Below, one piece after another: positions 7,058 to 10,115 of a stretch of 10,115 nt of DNA; the first letter of the stretch is position 1, and each line of letters opens with the position of its first letter. Made by a program: the position numbers and the translations under genes. Source of the DNA: JAJNBK01 sp035642715 (GTDB taxonomy: Archaea; Thermoproteota; Nitrososphaeria; Nitrososphaerales; Nitrososphaeraceae); assembly GCA_035642715.1 (NCBI GenBank), contig DASQRW010000168.1:1-10115 (forward strand), written 5' to 3'. Below the pieces are notes generated by a model. The model did not search any database. It was not told the origin of the DNA and worked only from the letters and a program-made list of their open reading frames with translations.

Positions 7058-8884
7058 ATGTCATATTATATGAGCGAATATGAAAATTTAAAGACTGCAG
7101 ATATTGTGGCTGAAGCGTTAATTGATTGGAATGTAAATGTTATTTTTGGATTACCCGGTGACGGTATTAATGGTTTTATTGAAGCATTAAGGCAAAGGCA
7201 AAATAAAATCAAATTCATACTGGTGAGACATGAAGAAGCAGCAGCATTCATGGCTTGTGCATATGCAAAATATACCGGAAAACTTGGTGCGTGTGTTGCC
7301 ACTTCAGGTCCTGGAGCTATACATCTTTTAAATGGATTGTATGATGCCCAAGCAGATAATACTCCTGTTATTGCAATAACTGGAAGTACATACACAGATT
7401 TGATGAATTCAAATTACCAGCAAGATGTAAACTTGCTACAGCTATTTTCAGATGTTGCAGTTTACAACACTATTATAAACAATCCTGAACAGACCGAGAT
7501 GGCTGTCGATATTGCATGTAGAAGTGCAATGGCGCAGAGAGGAGTAAGCCATATTACTATTCCAATAGATGTTCAAGAAATGAAATTGAAAGGAAGATAT
7601 TCCAGACACAAAGTTGGGGGACATACATCTGATGTTAATGTTCCTACATTTACATCAGATACAAAGTTGATAGAGAAAGCTGCAAATATTTTGAACTCAG
7701 GAGAAAAAGTGGTAATATTAGTAGGGCAGGGAGCACTGGCTGCTGGAGATGAAGTGATATCTGTTGCAGAGAAGTTAGGAGCACCTGTAGTTAAAGCGTT
7801 ATTAGGTAAAGCAGTAATTTCAGATACTCATCCGGTTAGTATTGGCGGACTAGGACTTTTGGGAACCGAGCCAGCTAGTGATGCTATGAGCGAAGCTGAT
7901 ACGTTGCTTATGGTTGGAACATCATTTCCATATATAGATTATCTACCAAAACCAGGTCAGGCAAAAGGAATTCAGATAGACATAAAGCCAGATAAGATTG
8001 GTTTACGATATCCTGTAGAAGTTGGATTAGTAGGTGATTCCAGGCTTACATTAGCTGCTTTACTTCCTCTTTTACGGCAGAAGGAAAGCTTTGACTTTTT
8101 AAAATCAAAACAACAAGCAATGAAAAATTGGATTGGCTTATTAAAAGAGCAAAGTACTAGAACTGACAAACCAATTAAACCACAGGTTATTGCTGCTGCT
8201 GTATCTGAGGAACTTGAAGATGATGCCATAATATCTGTGGACAGCGGAACAATTACTAGCTGGGCAGCTCGTTATATCAATATCAGAAAGGGTATGAAAT
8301 TCTCACTATCTGGTACCCTTGCAAGTATGGCATGTGGTTTACCTTATGCAATAGCAGCACAGATTGCTTTTCCAGAAAGACAATGCGTGGCATTTGTTGG
8401 AGATGGCGGATTTACAATGCTTATGGGCGAATTTGCAACAGCAGTTCAATATAATTTGCCAATTAAGGTCGTCATAATAAAAAACAATACACTGGGGATG
8501 ATTCGATGGGAACAAATGGCTTTCCTTGGAAACCCTGAATTTGGTGTAGAATTTACGCCAATTGATTATGCAAGATTTGCTGAAGCTTGTGGTGGCAAAG
8601 GTTATTCCATTAGGGAGCCTAGAGAGGTAAGTTCAGTTATGCATGAAGCCATGGCTGAGAAAAAACCAACAATAATTGAAGCATACGTAGATCCATTTGA
8701 TCCACCCATGCCACCAAAAGTAGAGGTAGAATTTGTTAGGAAATTAGCTGAATCATTTGCGAAGGGACAACCATATGCTAGAAGAATTGGTTTGACTTTG
8801 TATAGGAACCAGGTTCATGAGAGATTGAGAGATTTTCATCACCATGATCAAATAGACCATCATGATCATCATCAGCAAAAGTGA
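7058..8884 (+). CDS. Pyruvate oxidase-like thiamine-diphosphate enzyme
   Basis: A 608-residue member of the ThDP/FAD enzyme family that includes pyruvate:quinone oxidoreductase (PoxB), pyruvate oxidase and acetolactate synthase. The N-terminal domain has IFGLPGDGINGF, RHEEAAAFMA with the catalytic Glu (59), and TSGPGAIHLLNGL. The middle, FAD-type domain contains VGQGA and GKAVISDTHP. The C-terminal domain carries the ThDP/Mg motif from GDGGFTML (448) to NN (476-477). GDGGFTMLMGEFATAVQ is very close to the PoxB wording, so pyruvate decarboxylation to acetate with electrons passed to a quinone or oxygen is the best guess. Acetolactate synthase is less likely, since no small subunit gene follows. 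The last 15 residues are His-rich (seven His in positions 594-606) and may bind metal. The start may be 7058 or the ATG at 7070; promoter spacing slightly favours 7070. The malic enzyme just upstream would supply its pyruvate. Confidence 0.85.
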   Translation: MSYYMSEYENLKTADIVAEALIDWNVNVIFGLPGDGINGFIEALRQRQNKIKFILVRHEEAAAFMACAYAKYTGKLGACVATSGPGAIHLLNGLYDAQADNTPVIAITGSTYTDLMNSNYQQDVNLLQLFSDVAVYNTIINNPEQTEMAVDIACRSAMAQRGVSHITIPIDVQEMKLKGRYSRHKVGGHTSDVNVPTFTSDTKLIEKAANILNSGEKVVILVGQGALAAGDEVISVAEKLGAPVVKALLGKAVISDTHPVSIGGLGLLGTEPASDAMSEADTLLMVGTSFPYIDYLPKPGQAKGIQIDIKPDKIGLRYPVEVGLVGDSRLTLAALLPLLRQKESFDFLKSKQQAMKNWIGLLKEQSTRTDKPIKPQVIAAAVSEELEDDAIISVDSGTITSWAARYINIRKGMKFSLSGTLASMACGLPYAIAAQIAFPERQCVAFVGDGGFTMLMGEFATAVQYNLPIKVVIIKNNTLGMIRWEQMAFLGNPEFGVEFTPIDYARFAEACGGKGYSIREPREVSSVMHEAMAEKKPTIIEAYVDPFDPPMPPKVEVEFVRKLAESFAKGQPYARRIGLTLYRNQVHERLRDFHHHDQIDHHDHHQQK

Positions 8885-9055
8885 GCTGACGCGTATGGGA
8901 AGCTTGTTGTCATTATCATTTATTTCAACCTCTTCAATGTTAGTACATTCCTATAACGTGAATTGGAACTTATATATGTCCTGAACAAAAATCCAGGAAT
9001 TCGCTAACCTCAAAACGACACGAATAACAGTGAGCTTGCCATTTAACATATATTG
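8885..9055. other. Intergenic region
   Basis: No gene or RNA recognised. A short minus-strand frame of about 32 codons is present but shows no family features. Confidence 0.4.
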
Positions 9056-9262
9056 ATGAAAAGATTGGTAATTGAAATTGGACAGATAATACATGATTTT
9101 GCAATAATTATGACTGTAGCAGCCGTTATGGCGCTAATATATATCATTTAAGCTATAGCAACCGATGGTTATCGGTTTTATTCTTGCAGGATGATAATTG
9201 GCCCTTATAGTCGGCTTTTTAATTTCATATTAAATGTTGAATATATAGTTAAAGCAGGTTGG
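9056..9262 (+). pseudogene. N-terminal remnant of a Kef-type (CPA2) cation/proton antiporter
   Basis: Three frame segments join into the start of a Kef/CPA2 antiporter. The first is HDFAIIMTVAAVMALIYII (9092-9148), ended by TAA. The second, shifted by one base, is QPMVIGFILAG (9159-9191). The third is back in the first frame: MIIGPYSRLFNFILNVEY, running on to about 9262. The typical family wording is a first membrane helix followed by LKQP-x-V-x-GYI-x-AG-x-x-IGP. Two opposite indels and a stop mean the gene is dead. More than 300 residues that would form the transport core are missing downstream, where unrelated sequence begins. The 31-codon open frame at 9056-9151 is therefore better read as debris than as a small membrane protein. 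Confidence 0.75.
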
Positions 9263-9702
9263 AAGTTTAGAGAAGATCTACTAAAACGTAGAAAGACAAT
9301 GTAGTAGACGGATAAAAGAGAACAGCAAACTTTAGATAATAAAATAAATAAAATAAAAAACAAAAATAGGCAGATATTGTCAACTGTACCTACTAATTCT
9401 TCTTCTTTATCTTGTACCTCGCAGCGATTTTTTTCGCCGTCACAATGATATAACTGTTGTATGCATATAGTAAATCCTACATGAGCACGGTCATTTAAGT
9501 TGCAATTCTTACATACTGGAGCCCCATTTCTTATTTCAACTATGATGTCTTTATTTAAGAAAGTATCATAGAGCAATGCTTGCTTACCATTAACAAATTG
9601 CTTAAGGAAAATAGGATTGTCTATTGATTTCTTATCGTCTGAATTCAGCCATTGCATAAATGCTTTTCTTCCCTCCTCAGCAATATTGCATCTAAAAGGC
9701 AA
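9205..9702 (-). CDS. Hypothetical Cys/His protein with hydrophobic tail
   Basis: I cannot name a family with confidence. The first 85 or so residues look like a compact soluble domain: AEEGRKAFMQWLNS, NPIFLKQFVNGKQALLYDTF, then VCKNCNLNDRAHVGFTIC. Cys64, Cys67, His74 and Cys80 could bind zinc, with Cys87 and Cys94 nearby. An acidic stretch (DKEEEL) follows, then a strongly hydrophobic segment (about 110-137) that could span a membrane. The final 18 or so residues are antisense to the dead antiporter fragment, so the tail may be a recent extension into non-coding DNA rather than a native part. The start is uncertain: TTG at 9702 is the only usual start codon near the N-terminus, and the frame stays open to a stop at 9754-9756 without ATG or GTG. 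It is followed upstream on the same strand by a rhodanese gene. Confidence 0.6.
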   Translation of the reverse strand: MPFRCNIAEEGRKAFMQWLNSDDKKSIDNPIFLKQFVNGKQALLYDTFLNKDIIVEIRNGAPVCKNCNLNDRAHVGFTICIQQLYHCDGEKNRCEVQDKEEELVGTVDNICLFLFFILFILLSKVCCSLLSVYYIVFLRFSRSSLNFQPALTIYSTFNMKLKSRL

Positions 9703-9754
9703 ATTCTCTAATTGTATGATAGCATTACTGGAATTTACGTTTTGTCCTCTTCGT

Positions 9755-9762
9755 CATATACT
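9755..9762 (-). promoter_or_regulatory. Possible TATA box for the Cys/His protein
   Basis: AGTATATG on the minus strand would place transcription start at about 9732, giving a leader of about 30 bases to the TTG at 9702. It is a weak match in AT-rich DNA. Confidence 0.25.
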
Positions 9763-9834
9763 AAAGGTGTCTAACTGATAATATTATTATTACTTACTGA
9801 TAAACAGACAATATTAGAAACAATCTTTCTTCGA

Positions 9835-10115
9835 TTAACTTACAAAACTTCCCTCAAGTGGATATCCTCTCTCTTCCCAATCTTCTATTCCACCGGCATA
9901 GCGTCTGATGTTCTTATAACCCATACGTGTCAAAAGCTGATACCCAATTATACTTGCAATACACGATGTATTAGAACAGTAAATGATAATCTCATCACCA
10001 GGATTAAGTCTTTTCTTTGCATCCTCTATTTTGCTAATATTGATAGAGCCAGGGATATGTTTAGCATTAAATGCCCATTCACCTAATGCATTTACTAGTT
10101 TGAATTTATCTCCAC
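9835..10115 (-). CDS. Rhodanese-like sulfurtransferase (C-terminal part; gene runs off the window)
   Basis: The last 92 codons of a rhodanese-domain protein, read from 10113 down to the stop at 9835-9837; the N-terminus lies beyond the right edge. Rhodaneses carry sulfane sulfur as a Cys persulfide. Visible motifs are FNAKHIPGSINIS (the HIPGS signature before the core helix), the active loop in IIYCSNTSCIAS and the end motif YAGGIEDWEERGYPLEG. The loop has two Cys: the first (YC) occupies the catalytic position, and the second, five residues later, could form a disulfide or polysulfide relay. The classical Arg of C-x-x-x-x-R is Cys here. A single domain of about 110-130 residues is likely. 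It may be co-transcribed with the Cys/His gene that follows after about 130 bases, but a TATA-like box lies in between. Confidence 0.85.
   Translation of the reverse strand, partial: GDKFKLVNALGEWAFNAKHIPGSINISKIEDAKKRLNPGDEIIIYCSNTSCIASIIGYQLLTRMGYKNIRRYAGGIEDWEERGYPLEGSFVS

Noticed and set aside
7066..7395. Minus-strand frames inside the pyruvate oxidase-like gene (also 7972-8229)
   Set aside because: They are antisense shadows of a strongly conserved coding region.
9056..9151. 31-codon frame as a small membrane protein
   Set aside because: The similarity continues past its stop in other frames as a Kef-type antiporter, so it is a fragment.
9160..9177. Perfect 7-base hairpin followed by TTTTA, resembling a terminator
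   Set aside because: It lies inside the QPMVIG codons of the antiporter remnant and is most simply explained as former coding sequence.

Overview
The window looks like an AT-rich archaeal chromosome. The best fit is Nitrososphaerota (Thaumarchaeota), soil-type Nitrososphaera/Nitrosocosmicus relatives. This placement is inference. It rests on TATA-like boxes about 25 bases before several start codons, almost no Shine-Dalgarno sequences, at least one likely TTG start, and the protein mix. No rRNA, tRNA or CRISPR array was seen.

Left part (1-2463). On the minus strand there is an ergothioneine-type histidine methyltransferase (egtD) broken by one frameshift. Upstream of it is a decayed C-terminal remnant of a dihydrolipoamide dehydrogenase/mercuric-reductase-like flavoprotein. 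Back to back with that, on the plus strand, lies a probable remnant of an Lrp/AsnC-type regulator. An intact YfcE/MJ0936-type metallophosphoesterase follows on the minus strand.

Centre (2936-8884, plus strand). Three large intact metabolic genes are present: a stand-alone succinate dehydrogenase/fumarate reductase-type flavoprotein, a short NAD(P)-malic enzyme, and a pyruvate oxidase-like thiamine-diphosphate enzyme. Each appears to have its own promoter. Together they could carry carbon from succinate/fumarate through malate to pyruvate and on to acetate; fumarase would have to be encoded elsewhere. A 900-base gap between the first two holds a frameshifted fragment of an insertion-sequence transposase, direct repeats, palindromes and simple-sequence runs.

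Right part (8885-10115). A decayed N-terminal piece of a Kef-type (CPA2) cation/proton antiporter lies on the plus strand. A small Cys/His protein of unknown function lies on the minus strand, and the window ends inside a rhodanese gene on the same strand.

Two themes stand out. Five separate loci are broken or reduced to fragments within 10 kb, which is a high density of gene decay for an archaeon. In addition, in-frame simple-sequence stretches (Glu-, Asp-, Asn- and His-rich) occur in all three central enzymes. I did not find a convincing new multi-gene defence or mobile system.
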